Shown here: one piece after another, positions 14,784-15,053 of the stretch
Layout: the number at the start of each line of letters is the position of its first letter
How positions within the stretch are numbered: position 1 is the first letter of the stretch
Notes under the pieces: generated by a model
The model's input: only the letters and a program-made list of their open reading frames with translations
Database searches by the model: none
What the model was told of the DNA's origin: nothing
Program-made: the position numbers and the translations under genes
From: CAYZBM01 sp964476705
GTDB lineage: Bacteria; Pseudomonadota; Alphaproteobacteria; Rickettsiales; UBA6187
Direction: 5' to 3'
DNA length: 15,053 nt
NCBI GenBank assembly: GCA_964476705.1
Contig: CAYZBM010000054.1
Span: 1-15,053 of the forward strand

Positions 14784-14924
14784 CTATTGATCTTTCTCCT
14801 AGAGCTTTTCTCGATCGTCATCCTTGTATAAGTTCACTAATTCGGTTCCAGATTAGAAATTTTATATTATATATGCAATATGGTATTTTTTATTTAAAGT
14901 GACCTACATAAAAAATTAAAATAA

Positions 14925-14939
14925 CGCTTAAGTTAAGCG
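14925..14939. repeat. 15-bp dyad CGCTTAAGTTAAGCG
   Basis: CGCTTAA and TTAAGCG are perfectly complementary around a single central G. With a one-base centre it is more likely a protein-binding dyad than an RNA hairpin. It may be an operator for a gene beyond the right edge. Confidence 0.45.
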
Positions 14940-14981
14940 GATAGATAATGGCAAGCTCCGCAATTACCCCCAAATTCGTCA

Positions 14982-15045
14982 TTCAGGTTCTTATCTTTTT
15001 CCCAAAATATTTTAATATTTTGGTTGAAAAAGAAAGAGACCTGAA
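14982..15045. repeat. 64-bp near-palindrome at the window edge
   Basis: The outer arms 14982-15001 and 15026-15045 match at 16 of 20 positions, beginning TTCAGGT and ending ACCTGAA. The core CCAAAATATT (15002-15011) and AATATTTTGG (15014-15023) is perfectly complementary with a 2-nt centre. The structure is nearly continuous, with only two unpaired bases between core and right arm. It resembles the dispersed palindromic elements common in AT-rich bacterial genomes, or a strong terminator. Confidence 0.65.
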
Positions 15046-15053
15046 CCTACTTT

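Larger units (their letters stand above)
14784..15053. other. Non-coding right edge without a recognisable gene
   Basis: This stretch has no open frame with a convincing start, ribosome binding site or family resemblance. It contains a 15-bp dyad at 14925-14939 and a long near-palindrome at 14982-15045, described separately. Any gene further right is outside the window. Confidence 0.5.

Noticed and set aside
14809..14862. Possible gene remnant on the minus strand with an acidic KDDDRE reading
   Set aside because: The frame is open for only about 17 codons with no start, too short to support a pseudogene call.
14666..14902. Open frame of 78 codons starting at TTG
   Set aside because: It begins inside the palindromic element, runs through AT-rich non-coding DNA, lacks a ribosome binding site and resembles nothing I recognise.

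Overview
The window is AT-rich (third codon positions mostly A or T) and comes from a Gram-negative bacterium: it encodes an outer-membrane TonB-dependent receptor, a lipoprotein with a lipobox, a YfiR-type periplasmic protein and a type I-secreted RTX protein. An AT-rich proteobacterium, perhaps an alphaproteobacterium, fits best, but nothing here fixes the lineage. No rRNA, tRNA, CRISPR array or complete insertion sequence was seen.

Left part (1-6549): a recognisable promoter precedes a small lipoprotein gene, which is followed after 14 nt by a 1940-residue RTX protein. The RTX protein has an N-terminal region that resembles a permuted papain-like fold and carries the only cysteine I can find in the protein. 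A hydrophobic Ala/Gly-rich segment follows, then two long blocks of calcium-binding nonapeptide repeats with a type I secretion-like C-terminus. No secretion genes are present in the window.

Middle (6554-8665): pyrF (orotidine 5'-phosphate decarboxylase) converges on the RTX gene. Divergent from pyrF is a two-gene unit: an exported coiled-coil protein and a ThiF/MoeB-like adenylating enzyme that starts at TTG. The 123-nt gap after it holds three consecutive inverted repeats, one of which looks like a bidirectional terminator.

Right part (8666-14625): a signalling and outer-membrane cluster built around a divergent promoter. Leftward are a membrane histidine kinase with a CHASE8-like periplasmic domain and a response regulator whose output is a GHKL/RsbW-like ATPase instead of a DNA-binding domain. 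Rightward are a GNAT-fold protein with LuxI/FeeM-like layout, a TonB-dependent receptor and a YfiR (DUF4154) protein. A reasonable model is that the receptor and YfiR modulate the kinase through its periplasmic domain, the kinase phosphorylates the response regulator, and the ATPase domain acts by partner switching. The GNAT protein may make a small acylated metabolite or signal. This circuit is inferred from gene content and position.

Right edge (14626-15053): no convincing gene. It holds a 139-bp MITE-like element bounded by TA with perfect 15-bp terminal inverted repeats, placed 19 nt after the YfiR stop, then a small dyad and a 64-bp near-palindrome at the window edge.
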